From Bilophila sp964369665 (lineage in GTDB: Bacteria > Desulfobacterota > Desulfovibrionia > Desulfovibrionales > Desulfovibrionaceae): 64,000 nt of DNA. This document shows positions 28,348 through 37,422 of the stretch, one piece after another. The position numbers and the translations under genes are program-made. The notes beneath the pieces were generated by a model that saw nothing but the letters and a program-made list of their open reading frames with translations, ran no database searches and was not told the DNA's origin. Position 1 is the first letter of the stretch, and the number at the start of each line of letters is the position of its first letter. Location: contig CAYJFS010000006.1 in assembly GCA_964369665.1 (NCBI GenBank), positions 1-64,000 of the forward strand, in the 5' to 3' direction.

Positions 28348-28369
28348 AACAGTATACAATATACTGTTT
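28347..28369. repeat. Inverted repeat after flgG (possible partial terminator)
   Basis: AAACAGTATA at 28347-28356 is complementary to TATACTGTTT at 28360-28369, with a 3-base loop. It is in the 75-base gap between flgG and flgA. It lacks a long T run directly after it, so it may be a weak terminator, an mRNA-stabilising hairpin or an operator. Confidence 0.6.
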
Positions 28370-28422
28370 ATAAACTTTTATTATTTTATATTATATTTGT
28401 TAGCTCTAACTTAAAGTCTTAT

Positions 28423-29400
28423 ATGACATTTCGACGTATATCATTTACTATTTTATTCATATTTCTATATACTATTATAGTTCCAAAAGGGTTTACTTCC
28501 CCTTTTGGAACTAATTGGCAAATACAAATAAAAGATGCTGCTGTTGTCCATAAAGATATGGTTACACTGAAAGATATAGGAGAAGTACATGGAAAGCCTC
28601 CACTTGGTATATGGGAAAAACTCTCTTCTATATCACTATGGAAATCGCCAGAGCAAGAAGGGGTTCCAGTAAGAATAACTCGACCTAGGCTAGAGACTGC
28701 TCTTAAAGAAGCTTTAGGTGAAGCTGCTGCCCTTTGCATACTACCTACAAACCTTGTTATCCAAAAAGGTGGTCGTGTTTTAAATGAAGACGACCTTAGA
28801 AAACTTACACAAAAAGCTATTGAAGAAGCTTATCCACCAATAAAAACACAAGGCGAACTCTCGGACTTTAGAATCCCATCATATATCTTTCTTCCTCAAA
28901 AAGGCTACTCAGTTGATGTTATCCTTCCTAATATTTCAGCTAAAAGACTCTCTTTACAGTTTGTAGTTAAAGATCTTGCTGGTACTATAACCCGTCAATA
29001 TACTGGCACAGTTCTTTTAAGCTTATGGAAACCTGTTGCTTCAACCTCTAAACCTCTCAATAGAGGAGACTATGTAAATCCAGAAGAGATTGTTTGGTTA
29101 AAAAAAAATATTGCCTTCTTAAGGGATGATCTTTGGGATGGAAAAGGTGGTCCATGGCAAGTAAAAAGATCTATAGGTGGTGAACAACCTATTTATAAAT
29201 CTGACTTAGAGCCACTAGATATTGTTCGTAAAGGTGCTATTATCAAACTTGTCTATAATAAAGGAGGTATCCTCCTAACAACAAAAGCAGAAGCACAGGA
29301 AGATGGAACTATTGGGCAAACAATCTCGGTACGTAACTTGCAAAGCAAAAAAATTATTTATGCAAAAATTATTGATTCCAATACAGTAGAAATACAATAA
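28423..29400 (+). CDS. flgA: Flagellar P-ring assembly chaperone FlgA
   Basis: FlgA helps FlgI subunits assemble into the periplasmic P ring. The 325-residue protein has an N-terminal membrane or signal segment (about residues 5-25) and a C-terminal SAF domain recognisable from LNRGDYVNPEEIVW, followed by the late VRNLQSKKIIYAKI segment that ends FlgA proteins. It is longer than the enteric protein, as in other deltaproteobacteria. A perfect 12-bp inverted repeat lies inside its early codons. It stands between flgG and flgH, in keeping with a ring-assembly role. Confidence 0.88.
   Translation: MTFRRISFTILFIFLYTIIVPKGFTSPFGTNWQIQIKDAAVVHKDMVTLKDIGEVHGKPPLGIWEKLSSISLWKSPEQEGVPVRITRPRLETALKEALGEAAALCILPTNLVIQKGGRVLNEDDLRKLTQKAIEEAYPPIKTQGELSDFRIPSYIFLPQKGYSVDVILPNISAKRLSLQFVVKDLAGTITRQYTGTVLLSLWKPVASTSKPLNRGDYVNPEEIVWLKKNIAFLRDDLWDGKGGPWQVKRSIGGEQPIYKSDLEPLDIVRKGAIIKLVYNKGGILLTTKAEAQEDGTIGQTISVRNLQSKKIIYAKIIDSNTVEIQ
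28480..28511. repeat. Perfect 12-bp inverted repeat inside the start of flgA
   Basis: GTTCCAAAAGGG (28480-28491) pairs with CCCTTTTGGAAC (28500-28511) across an 8-base loop, at codons 20-30 of flgA just after the signal segment. In the mRNA it would form a stable stem that could slow translation or attenuate transcription. No T run follows, so it is not a classical terminator. Confidence 0.8.
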
Positions 29401-29420
29401 CACATAAATAGGGAACTACC

Positions 29421-30119
29421 ATGAAAAAGCTTCTCTTTCTAACGAGTTGGAGTCTTATGCTTATAAGTTGTGGTACCCCTACAAAACAAACACCTTCCCC
29501 TTCTCCTCCTATTATACCACCACCAACATATATAGAACCAGAAGAGCAGTACAACAATCCTGGTTCTATATATATGAATGCAGAGTCTGATGGACTTTTT
29601 GCTGATACTCGTGCACGACGTGTTGGTGATATTGTTATGGTAAAAATAGTAGAAAATAATACTGCTAAAAATAAAGCAGATACAACCTCTACAAGTAGTC
29701 GTAATAATGAATATGGACTAGATGCATTTTTTGGAAAAACATCTATAGGTCCTTCAGGTAAAGCACATATCCCTGTAGGTAACCCAAGCTTTGGTACAAG
29801 TTCTGCAAGTAATATTGCTACTACAGGAGAAACAAACCGTGAAGGTAGTATTTCAGGAACTATTGCAGCTCGTGTTCTTAAAATTCTACCAGGGGGATTA
29901 TTACAAATCGAAGGAGTGCGTCAAACACGTATAAATAGTGAAACACAATATATTGTAGTTACTGGCCTTATTCGACCTATAGATATTGCTCCAGATAATT
30001 CTATTACTTCCAATAGAATTTCTGATGCAAAGATTGAATATTATGGAGAAGGTGCTTTATCTGGAAAAGAAAAACCTGGATGGTTTACACGTTTTGTGGA
30101 TGCTATTTGGCCATTTTAA
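29421..30119 (+). CDS. flgH: Flagellar L-ring protein FlgH
   Basis: FlgH forms the outer-membrane L ring around the rod. It is a lipoprotein: the signal peptide ends LISC with Cys17 as the lipidated residue. Family segments include LFADTRARRVGDIVMVKIVE, ARVLKILPGGLLQIEGVRQ and GLIRPIDIAPDNSI. The 232-residue length is normal. It lies 20 bases after flgA and 40 before flgI. Confidence 0.96.
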   Translation: MKKLLFLTSWSLMLISCGTPTKQTPSPSPPIIPPPTYIEPEEQYNNPGSIYMNAESDGLFADTRARRVGDIVMVKIVENNTAKNKADTTSTSSRNNEYGLDAFFGKTSIGPSGKAHIPVGNPSFGTSSASNIATTGETNREGSISGTIAARVLKILPGGLLQIEGVRQTRINSETQYIVVTGLIRPIDIAPDNSITSNRISDAKIEYYGEGALSGKEKPGWFTRFVDAIWPF

Positions 30120-30159
30120 CACCCTTTATCTTACTAAAATTCTCATTGGAGTATGAGGT

Positions 30160-31299
30160 ATGTTAAAAATCACTAGTATCCTCTGTTATACAAAATATAT
30201 CCAAAAGCTTCTGATCACCTTCTGCTTAACTCTTATATTCCTATCCCTATGCTCTTCTATAGTTAATGCTGTACGCATTAAAGATATTTCAACATTTTCT
30301 GGTGTACGAAACAACCAACTTATTGGATATGGACTTGTTATTGGGCTTGCTGGAACTGGAGATAAAAGAGACTCACCATTTACAGCAACATCTATGAAAA
30401 ACCTCCTTGAACGTATGGGGGTTGCTGTTGACCCTAATAAAATAAAACCTAAAAACGTTGCAGCAGTTATGGTTACTGCAAATATGCCTGTATCATCAAG
30501 CCCTGGATCATCTCTTGATATTACTGTCTCAAGTGTTGGTGATGCAAAAAGCTTACTAGGTGGTGTGTTATTACAAACACCACTCAAAGGAATAGATGGA
30601 AAAACCTATGCTTTGGCTCAAGGACCTATTATTGTTGGAGGTTTTTCTGTAGAAGGTGCTGCTGCTGCTGCAAAAAAAAACACAACAACTGTTGGATCTA
30701 TTCCTGGAGGAGCTATTGTTGAACGCTCTGTACCTTTCAATTTTAACAACCAGCAAAACCTTACTTTAAATATGAACTCTGGAGATTTTTCAACCACAAT
30801 GCAAGTTGTTGAAAAACTTAATGAAGCCTTGGGTGGTTCCTTTGCTAATGCCAAAGATATACAGACAATAACTATACAAATCCCCCCAGGGTATAATGGA
30901 AACCTTGTTCCCCTTATTGCATCTATAGAAAACCTTGAAGTAACACCAGAATCTGCAGCAAAGGTTGTAGTGGATGAAAAAACAGGTACTATTGTTTTAG
31001 GCCGTGAAGTTCGACTCTCACAAGTTGCTGTAGCCCATGGGAACCTTCAAATTGTTATTGCAGAGAATGCACAGGTTTCACAACCTGGTCCATTTAGTTT
31101 AGGTGAAACAGTAACAACTCCAGAAACAGCAATAGGTGTAGAAGAAGAAACACGTCGGCTACATTTTCTTGAAGGTGTCTCTCTCCAAGAACTTGTTGAT
31201 GGACTTAATGCTATTGGTGCAACACCACAAGATCTTATATCTATTTTAAGAGCATTAAAATCTGCTGGTTCACTCCATGCTCAACTGGAGGTTATTTAA
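30160..31299 (+). CDS. flgI: Flagellar P-ring protein FlgI
   Basis: FlgI forms the periplasmic P ring. A signal peptide covers about residues 1-38 and ends VNA, then VRIKDISTFSGVRNNQLIGY begins the mature protein in the typical way. LVIGLAGTGD, KNVAAVMVTA and the C-terminal LQELVDGLNAIGATPQDLISI are conserved. Length is 379 residues. The signal peptide is longer than usual, with a basic and tyrosine-containing N-region. flgJ starts two bases after the stop. Confidence 0.97.
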   Translation: MLKITSILCYTKYIQKLLITFCLTLIFLSLCSSIVNAVRIKDISTFSGVRNNQLIGYGLVIGLAGTGDKRDSPFTATSMKNLLERMGVAVDPNKIKPKNVAAVMVTANMPVSSSPGSSLDITVSSVGDAKSLLGGVLLQTPLKGIDGKTYALAQGPIIVGGFSVEGAAAAAKKNTTTVGSIPGGAIVERSVPFNFNNQQNLTLNMNSGDFSTTMQVVEKLNEALGGSFANAKDIQTITIQIPPGYNGNLVPLIASIENLEVTPESAAKVVVDEKTGTIVLGREVRLSQVAVAHGNLQIVIAENAQVSQPGPFSLGETVTTPETAIGVEEETRRLHFLEGVSLQELVDGLNAIGATPQDLISILRALKSAGSLHAQLEVI

Positions 31300-31301
31300 T
31301 T

Positions 31302-31994
31302 ATGATAAAACCTCTTGACCCATCATTAGCTCAAGGTGCTGCTAGTAAACAAACTTTGGATGACATTAAACGTAAAGCAGAAATGGAAACACAAAATTTG
31401 AATGGAGCACCTGATAAAAATAAAGAAAAAAAACTTCGTGAAGCCTCTGAAGGCTTTGAATCTATCTTCATTCAACAAATGTGGAAAAGTATGCGTGCAA
31501 GTCTTCCACAAGATGGACTTATGCATAGTAAAGAAGAAAAATTCTGGCAAGGTATGTATGATCAAGAACTTAGTAAAAGCATGGCCTCTGCTGGAGGTAT
31601 TGGTCTAGCAGATATGATGATGAAACAACTATCTAAAAATCTTCAAAATGCAAGTGAAGTTACTGCAGAAACAACACAATCTATACGTACACCTCTTGAT
31701 ATTGAACCAGTACCCCTTATTCAACAAAAAACTCAAGAAGAACTTCCATATGAGCCTATTAAAGAACTTATACCTGAAAAAACTCAACTTCAACAAAACA
31801 AAGAAAATCAACAAGTACAGAATGTTACACAGCCTACAGCTATTACCATCCCTTCTCCTGTTGAACAGGCCTTACAGGAATTCACTGAGCAACAAAGAGG
31901 CACCTCAAACCCTCAACCATCAGAGCAAATAACACAAGATAAAGAAAATTCTCATGCAATAACAAGTCCAAATAACCAAATCAACAATGAATAA
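31302..31994 (+). CDS. flgJ: Rod-binding protein FlgJ, no muramidase domain
   Basis: The N-terminal rod-binding domain of FlgJ (about residues 38-105) is seen from EGFESIFIQQMWKSMRASLP, GMYDQELSKSMAS and GIGLADMMMKQL. The enteric protein has a C-terminal glucosaminidase domain; here the rest (about 110-230) is a low-complexity glutamine-, threonine- and proline-rich tail with no enzyme motif. This single-domain form is known in several non-enteric bacteria, which need a separate enzyme to open the cell wall. The gene follows flgI with a two-base gap. Confidence 0.88.
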   Translation: MIKPLDPSLAQGAASKQTLDDIKRKAEMETQNLNGAPDKNKEKKLREASEGFESIFIQQMWKSMRASLPQDGLMHSKEEKFWQGMYDQELSKSMASAGGIGLADMMMKQLSKNLQNASEVTAETTQSIRTPLDIEPVPLIQQKTQEELPYEPIKELIPEKTQLQQNKENQQVQNVTQPTAITIPSPVEQALQEFTEQQRGTSNPQPSEQITQDKENSHAITSPNNQINNE

Positions 31995-32159
31995 GTTTTT
32001 TACAAACAAATATATATCATATTTTTATAAAACAAAGGCTATGCTTTTATATCAAAAACATACATAGATATCTCTTTTCTCATTAAAAACAATAGGTTTT
32101 AAAAAATCATTACTGCAAAAATTACCTACTTTTATTCTAACTCATCTTACATATTATAC

Positions 32160-32175
32160 TGGCATCAATTTTGCT
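32160..32175 (+). promoter_or_regulatory. Sigma-54-type promoter upstream of flgN-flgK-flgL
   Basis: TGGCATCAATTTTGCT matches the -24/-12 consensus closely, with GG at 32161-32162 and GC at 32173-32174 and ten bases between. It lies about 95 bases before flgN, in the only sizeable gap of the flagellar block. This suggests that flgN, flgK, flgL, csrA and fliW form a second sigma-54 unit. The rest of the 275-base gap (31995-32269) holds no gene, and no flgM is seen there. Confidence 0.78.
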
Positions 32176-32269
32176 AAATAATCTAAGTAAAATAAACAAA
32201 TTTTTCCAACTCTAGTAATAAAATTTAAATATAACACATACATGTTTTTCTGACTTAGAGGGGTAATAT

Positions 32270-32746
32270 ATGTATGAGATCATAATAGGCAGCCTTAGTC
32301 GACAAGCAAAAGGACTTGCTTTACTTCAAGAGCTCTTAAATGAAGAGTTTTCTCTCTTAATGGAGAGAAAAACTGAAGAAATTATGAATTTAGAGTTCTC
32401 TATCCATGCATTATTAAGACAACTTGCTTCAGAAAAACTTACTGTACAACAAAGCCTTAGTGGAGGAAAACTTCTTGACTATGCTGAACTGCTAACAGAA
32501 CCAGAGCAAAAAACAACTATTAATACTCTATGGAAAGAGATTGATGGACTTGAACAGAACTGTTCACGCCAAGCCTCACTAAATGCAGAACTTTCTCTTG
32601 CACTTCTTGATCAAAGTAAAAGTTTCCTTACTTTTTTACATCAAAAGGTACAGCCAGCAAATGCTCCAAACTCAACCTATGGACGATCTGGAGCCTATAA
32701 TAAGCAAGCTCAAACCAGTGGTGCTCTACTCTCTGGGAGGATGTAA
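32270..32746 (+). CDS. flgN: Flagellar export chaperone FlgN family protein
   Basis: FlgN binds FlgK and FlgL in the cytoplasm before export. The 158-residue protein is almost wholly helical, with the family-like pattern ALLQELLNEEFSLLMERKTEEIMNLE at the N terminus. It then becomes polar and disordered at the C terminus. Sequence identity in this family is low, so the call rests on the helical pattern and on its place directly before flgK. Its stop codon overlaps the flgK start by one base (TAATG), which implies coupled translation of chaperone and client. Confidence 0.83.
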   Translation: MYEIIIGSLSRQAKGLALLQELLNEEFSLLMERKTEEIMNLEFSIHALLRQLASEKLTVQQSLSGGKLLDYAELLTEPEQKTTINTLWKEIDGLEQNCSRQASLNAELSLALLDQSKSFLTFLHQKVQPANAPNSTYGRSGAYNKQAQTSGALLSGRM

Positions 32747-34863
32747 TGGGTATAAACACCCTCTTTGGAATAGGCTCTAGTGCCTTATCAGCTAACCAAA
32801 CTGCTATTAATGTTACTGGTAACAACATAGGTAATGTTAATACTGAAGGCTACTCTAAACAAAATGTCCGTTTTGAATCACGCTATGCCATTGATCATAA
32901 ACCTGGAATGTTAGGACAAGGTGTAGAGGCTGCTGAAGTATATCGTAGTTTTAATAGATTTGTTGAAGATGCTTTTCTAGATCGTTTTGCTCAAAATAGC
33001 CGTTGGGGCGAGCAAAGTGCTGTTATGCAAAGCATAGAAAGCCTATTTAATGAAGCAAACCGTGAAGGTATAAGTTCTCTATTAGGAGAATTCTTTAATG
33101 ACTGGCAAGACTTATCATTACGCCCAGACGATCAGGCTACACGTGAAGCACTTCTTGCCAATGCTACCACCCTTACACGTCTTATTAATGATGCAAAAGG
33201 TAATCTTACACAAATCCAAAATGAAATGGATATGTATATTCAACAGAATGTACGTGAAGCAAATGAAATAATAAAAAGCATTGCTGCTATTAATAAACAA
33301 ATTTCTGAAAACTATGTCCCTGGAGAAAAAAATCCAAACCAGCTCCTTGATCAAAGAGATCAGCTTATTCGAGAACTGACAAAAATTATTGATATAGATG
33401 TTATTGATAGGGGAGGTGGTAACCTAACAATACAAACAAAGTCAGGCCACACACTCCTTGATGGAAATGAAACATTTTCTCTTGATTTTAAAGGACCAAG
33501 AGTTGAAAACAACTTACGCCCAGACTCTGCCTACACAGGAACAGTAAACTTCTCTGGTACAGATTCACATGAATATACTTTTGAAATACTAACACCTCCT
33601 CAAGGTGGAACAGCTGGGACAATGCGTGTATCCCTTGATGGAGGGAAAACATGGCTACGCAATGAAGATGGTTCAGAAATGCAAGTGCCTGTTCCTACAA
33701 CAGCAGGAGAAACTGTTAAAGTAAAAGATCTTGAAATATCCTTTGACCAAGATCCTACAAACCTTGTTGCTGGAGACCGTTTTGAGGTTATACCAAAATC
33801 AGGGCTTTACTGGGAATCACCCACCAGACCACCACTAAACATAACACCTCAAGCCATGAATGATGGTACAGAAAACCCTGGTCGAATCACTGGAGGTACA
33901 CTTACTGCATACTTTACAGCACGTGATCATAGTGCTGGTAGATATATTGATAAACTTGATGCCTTAGCAAATGCTATTGTTTGGGAAGTAAATAGTATCC
34001 ATAGCCAAGGTGCAGGAACAAAAACACTTACACACACTATTGGTAGCAATAAAGTTGATCAAACCGATATTCCTTTAGGCATGTCAAGCTCTGGTTTAGT
34101 GTATTATAATAAACTACAAGCTGGAAACCTTTCATTTCAAATTTATGATGCTAATGGTAAACCATTGCCTATTGGAACTCCACCTGATGGAATACCAGAA
34201 GCTTTAGATTTTGATCCTGCAACACCTGGAACTCAAAACTTTGATCCTGCAGTACATAGTTTAGAAGACCTTGTTGAAGCTATCAATCACCCTCAAAACT
34301 ATGGACAATTTATGAATGCAAGTATTGTGGATGGTAAACTTCAACTTACAAGTAATGCTGGAATGTCTTTTGCTGCAAAAACAGATACAACTGGATTATT
34401 TGCAGCATTAGGTGTTAACACCTTCTTCCAAGGTTCAAATGCTTCAGATATATCTATAAAAACAGATATTATTCAAGATATCAACTATATTAATGCTGGG
34501 AAAGTCAATGCTAATGGAGAAATATCTACAGGAGATAATAGTATTGCTAAAGAATTAGCAGATCTAGCAACAAAAGAAGTAAATATATCAACAGGATGGG
34601 AAAATTCAAAACAAAGTCTTGGAGGTTATTATGGTGGGCTAGTTGGGCTTGTTGGTGCTGAAACTCGCTCAGCAAAATTTAATGCAGACTACCATAAAAC
34701 TTTAAGCATGGAAGCTGAAGCACAGCGTGATGCTATATCAGGAGTAAGCCTTGATGAAGAAATGACTTCACTCATAAAATTTCAACATTCCTATACTGCA
34801 GCAGCAAAACTGATTACAACAGCTGATCAAATGTTACAAACAATTCTTTCATTAAAGCAGTAG
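32746..34863 (+). CDS. flgK: Flagellar hook-associated protein 1 FlgK
   Basis: FlgK is the first junction protein between hook and filament. The N terminus (LFGIGSSALSANQTAINVTG, NIGNVNTEGYSKQNV) and C terminus (GVSLDEEMTSLIKFQHSYTAAA) are typical of hook-associated proteins. At 705 residues it is longer than the enteric protein (about 550). The extra central region contains an Asp-box-like SLDGGKTW at residues 296-303, also found in FlgL. It is exported by the flagellar type III system. Confidence 0.96.
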   Translation: MGINTLFGIGSSALSANQTAINVTGNNIGNVNTEGYSKQNVRFESRYAIDHKPGMLGQGVEAAEVYRSFNRFVEDAFLDRFAQNSRWGEQSAVMQSIESLFNEANREGISSLLGEFFNDWQDLSLRPDDQATREALLANATTLTRLINDAKGNLTQIQNEMDMYIQQNVREANEIIKSIAAINKQISENYVPGEKNPNQLLDQRDQLIRELTKIIDIDVIDRGGGNLTIQTKSGHTLLDGNETFSLDFKGPRVENNLRPDSAYTGTVNFSGTDSHEYTFEILTPPQGGTAGTMRVSLDGGKTWLRNEDGSEMQVPVPTTAGETVKVKDLEISFDQDPTNLVAGDRFEVIPKSGLYWESPTRPPLNITPQAMNDGTENPGRITGGTLTAYFTARDHSAGRYIDKLDALANAIVWEVNSIHSQGAGTKTLTHTIGSNKVDQTDIPLGMSSSGLVYYNKLQAGNLSFQIYDANGKPLPIGTPPDGIPEALDFDPATPGTQNFDPAVHSLEDLVEAINHPQNYGQFMNASIVDGKLQLTSNAGMSFAAKTDTTGLFAALGVNTFFQGSNASDISIKTDIIQDINYINAGKVNANGEISTGDNSIAKELADLATKEVNISTGWENSKQSLGGYYGGLVGLVGAETRSAKFNADYHKTLSMEAEAQRDAISGVSLDEEMTSLIKFQHSYTAAAKLITTADQMLQTILSLKQ

Positions 34864-34872
34864 GAGAACAAT

Positions 34873-36441
34873 ATGCGTGTTACTCAAAAAGCTATGTACA
34901 CAGGCATGGTTAACCAAATGAACAAGAATCTTTCTGACTATATGGAGTCTAATATCCAAGGTTCTACAATGAAAAGGATTAACCGACCTTCTGATGACCC
35001 TGCAGGTACAGCACGTGTATTAGCCTACCGTGGTTCTATTGGTGAGCTTGATCAGTTTTCAACAAATGCAGACACTGCTCTTGGTTGGCTTTCTCTTGCA
35101 GATGAAACATTAGGTCAGGTATCTAATGTTATTATTAAAATTAAAGAACTTGCGGAACAAGCTGCTACTGGTACCTATACCCCTGAACAGCGTGAAGCTA
35201 TTGGTGCTCAAGTACGAGAATTAATGAGCACTTTAGTTAATCTCTCTAATGTAGAATATGAAGGAAAACATATTTTTTCTGGTCAAGATTATAAAAATTC
35301 TGCCTTTGTAGAAGGCCTTACAGTTACAAGTGGAGATCCAAATATTAACCCTACTCCTCCAATGCAAGTAACTGGGAAATTAGAAAAAACTGGACTTATC
35401 CGCTTTGAACAAGATGCTCAAATCCCTCCTGCTGCAGACCTTAACTATCAATGGTCATCAGATGGTGGTAAAACATGGAATACTGCTACTATTCCTGCAG
35501 GCAGTAGAGAAATGGTCATAGATGGAGCTATTGTTACAGTACCTGAACCTGCAACAATCAATGTTACAGCCTTTGACCCAGATCAACCTGCTGGTGAAAA
35601 TAATGGGTCATTACTATATGTAAGACCAACAGCAATTTATCAAGGGAGTGATAACAACTCAAAACCTCTTGTAGATAAGTATGGCACTGTACAAATGCCA
35701 CCCATTACAACAAATACTGCAGGTGTCTTTAATGATAATGTTATTATCAAATTCCCTGATGGGGTTGATTTATCTACAGCTGGACCATTTGAGTACTCCT
35801 ATACAACAGATGGAGGGAAAACATGGTCAACTGGAACAGCCGATGTTGTTGTAACCCCTCCTACAAGCACTGCTCGCCTTGTTTTACCTGGTGGATATAT
35901 GGATATTGGATCAGAAGATACTACAAACCCAGACAACAATATTCCTGCTGATGGACAGCTTATTCTTCGCCCTCAGCGTACTGAGCTTGATTTTGAAATA
36001 ATGAGTGGACAAACAATATCTGTAAACAATGTAGGAAAAGATATTTTTGGTGGTATATTCTCTACCAATGGCTCTTCAAATAATGAGCCTATGTTTGGCC
36101 AAGGTGATGGACGTAATCTCTTTGAAACAGTTGGTGAGCTCATTGGTTACTGTGAAACAAATAACCAAGAAGGCATTCAAGAATCTCTTGAAAAACTTGA
36201 ACTTGCATCAAAAAACGTTTTAACTCATGCTGCACGTATTGGTGGAAAAGAAAACCGCCTGGAAATAACAAAAGACTCTCTTGAATCAAACAAGTTTGAT
36301 CAAACACAACGTCTAAGTGGTGTTGAAGATGTAAACCTTACAGAGCTTATGACACGCTTAGCACAGCAAGAGATGGCTTATTCTACTATTCTTAAATCTT
36401 CATCTATGATAATGCAACTAAACTTAACTAAATTTATTTAG
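34873..36441 (+). CDS. flgL: Flagellar hook-associated protein 3 FlgL
   Basis: FlgL is the second hook-filament junction protein. The N terminus (MRVTQKAMYTGMVNQMN, MKRINRPSDDPAGTARVLAYR) resembles flagellin, and the C terminus has the matching LTELMTRLAQQEMAYSTIL helix. At 522 residues it is well above the enteric length of about 315. The insertion in the middle carries two Asp-box-like motifs, SSDGGKTW (195-202) and TTDGGKTW (311-318), in a beta-rich surface domain. It follows flgK by nine bases. Confidence 0.95.
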   Translation: MRVTQKAMYTGMVNQMNKNLSDYMESNIQGSTMKRINRPSDDPAGTARVLAYRGSIGELDQFSTNADTALGWLSLADETLGQVSNVIIKIKELAEQAATGTYTPEQREAIGAQVRELMSTLVNLSNVEYEGKHIFSGQDYKNSAFVEGLTVTSGDPNINPTPPMQVTGKLEKTGLIRFEQDAQIPPAADLNYQWSSDGGKTWNTATIPAGSREMVIDGAIVTVPEPATINVTAFDPDQPAGENNGSLLYVRPTAIYQGSDNNSKPLVDKYGTVQMPPITTNTAGVFNDNVIIKFPDGVDLSTAGPFEYSYTTDGGKTWSTGTADVVVTPPTSTARLVLPGGYMDIGSEDTTNPDNNIPADGQLILRPQRTELDFEIMSGQTISVNNVGKDIFGGIFSTNGSSNNEPMFGQGDGRNLFETVGELIGYCETNNQEGIQESLEKLELASKNVLTHAARIGGKENRLEITKDSLESNKFDQTQRLSGVEDVNLTELMTRLAQQEMAYSTILKSSSMIMQLNLTKFI

Positions 36442-36539
36442 TAAATATAAATAATTATGAAATATCTAGATAACATGGTATTTTTTAAAATATATAAAAA
36501 AACCTATACACCAAGTGTACAGTTGTGTGTGGAGTTTTT

Positions 36540-36776
36540 ATGCTAATACTTACACGTAAACCAGGTGAAAGTATTTTTTTAGATAATAATATACAAATAA
36601 CGATTATTAGTATCCAAGGAAAACAAGTAAAAATTGGCCTTGATGTCCCATCTGAAATAAACGTATACAGAGAGGAAGTCTATCAAAAAATTAAAGAAGA
36701 AAACCAACAAGCAACAACAATTACTAATAATGATCTTATTATGGCAACACAGTTATGGCAAACAGTAAAAAAATAA
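36540..36776 (+). CDS. csrA: Carbon storage regulator CsrA (translational regulator)
   Basis: CsrA is a small dimeric RNA-binding protein that represses or stabilises mRNAs by binding GGA motifs near ribosome-binding sites. The start MLILTRKPGESI is diagnostic and fixes the ATG at 36540. The 78-residue protein includes GKQVKIGLDVPSEINVYREEVY. The leader has TACACCAAGTGTA, a short hairpin, and the GGAG ribosome-binding site at 36531-36534, a possible self-binding site. It sits between flgL and fliW, the arrangement in which FliW antagonises CsrA. Confidence 0.96.
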   Translation: MLILTRKPGESIFLDNNIQITIISIQGKQVKIGLDVPSEINVYREEVYQKIKEENQQATTITNNDLIMATQLWQTVKK

Positions 36777-37225
36777 CTATAGAAACTAAATTTGGTCAGC
36801 AAGCACTAGATCTTGAAAAGATTATTTACTTTCCTCAAGGGCTTATGGGTTTTGAAAATAAACACTCATACACTCTTATACAAGTAGAACCTGAATCACC
36901 TTTCCTTATTTTACAATGCATAGATGATCCTACTCTTGGACTTTTAGTTGCAGATCCATATAGCTTTATTAAGACGTATAATATAAAACTTAATGATATA
37001 GAAGAACAAATTCTTTGTTTAACAAACCCTAAACAACTAGCTGTTCTAGTAACAGTAAGTATTCCACCTGGAAAACCAGAAAATTCAACACTAAACCTCA
37101 CAGGGCCTATTGTAATAAATGCTGAAACAAAAGTAGGATTACAAGTACCTCAAACAGACTCAAATACTCCTCATCAACTATATCTTTATCCTCAAAACAC
37201 TATAAAAAATTCTCAAAAATCATAA
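36755..37225 (+). CDS. fliW: Flagellar assembly factor FliW
   Basis: FliW binds CsrA, and in known systems also flagellin, so that CsrA represses flagellin translation only when flagellin has accumulated. The 156-residue protein has the family features FPQGLMGFENKHSYTLI, DPTLGLLVADPYSF and LTGPIVINAETKVGLQV. Its start lies inside the csrA 3' end, an overlap of 22 bases in another frame, so the pair is likely co-translated. The flagellin genes themselves are not in this window. Confidence 0.95.
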   Translation: MANSKKITIETKFGQQALDLEKIIYFPQGLMGFENKHSYTLIQVEPESPFLILQCIDDPTLGLLVADPYSFIKTYNIKLNDIEEQILCLTNPKQLAVLVTVSIPPGKPENSTLNLTGPIVINAETKVGLQVPQTDSNTPHQLYLYPQNTIKNSQKS

Positions 37226-37422
37226 AAAAACAGTTTTTTAAACAACTAATTATAGTTAACGCTATCAGCTAGCTTATATTTTAATTTTAATTTTAGTAAA
37301 TAAAAAACTGCTTTATAAAACCAATAATCTAATTTACTCCTTTTTTAACATATTGTTAAAATAAAATATATTTACTAATCACTACTATAAAAAAGAACTC
37401 CATATCTTAGGAGAAAAAAGCT

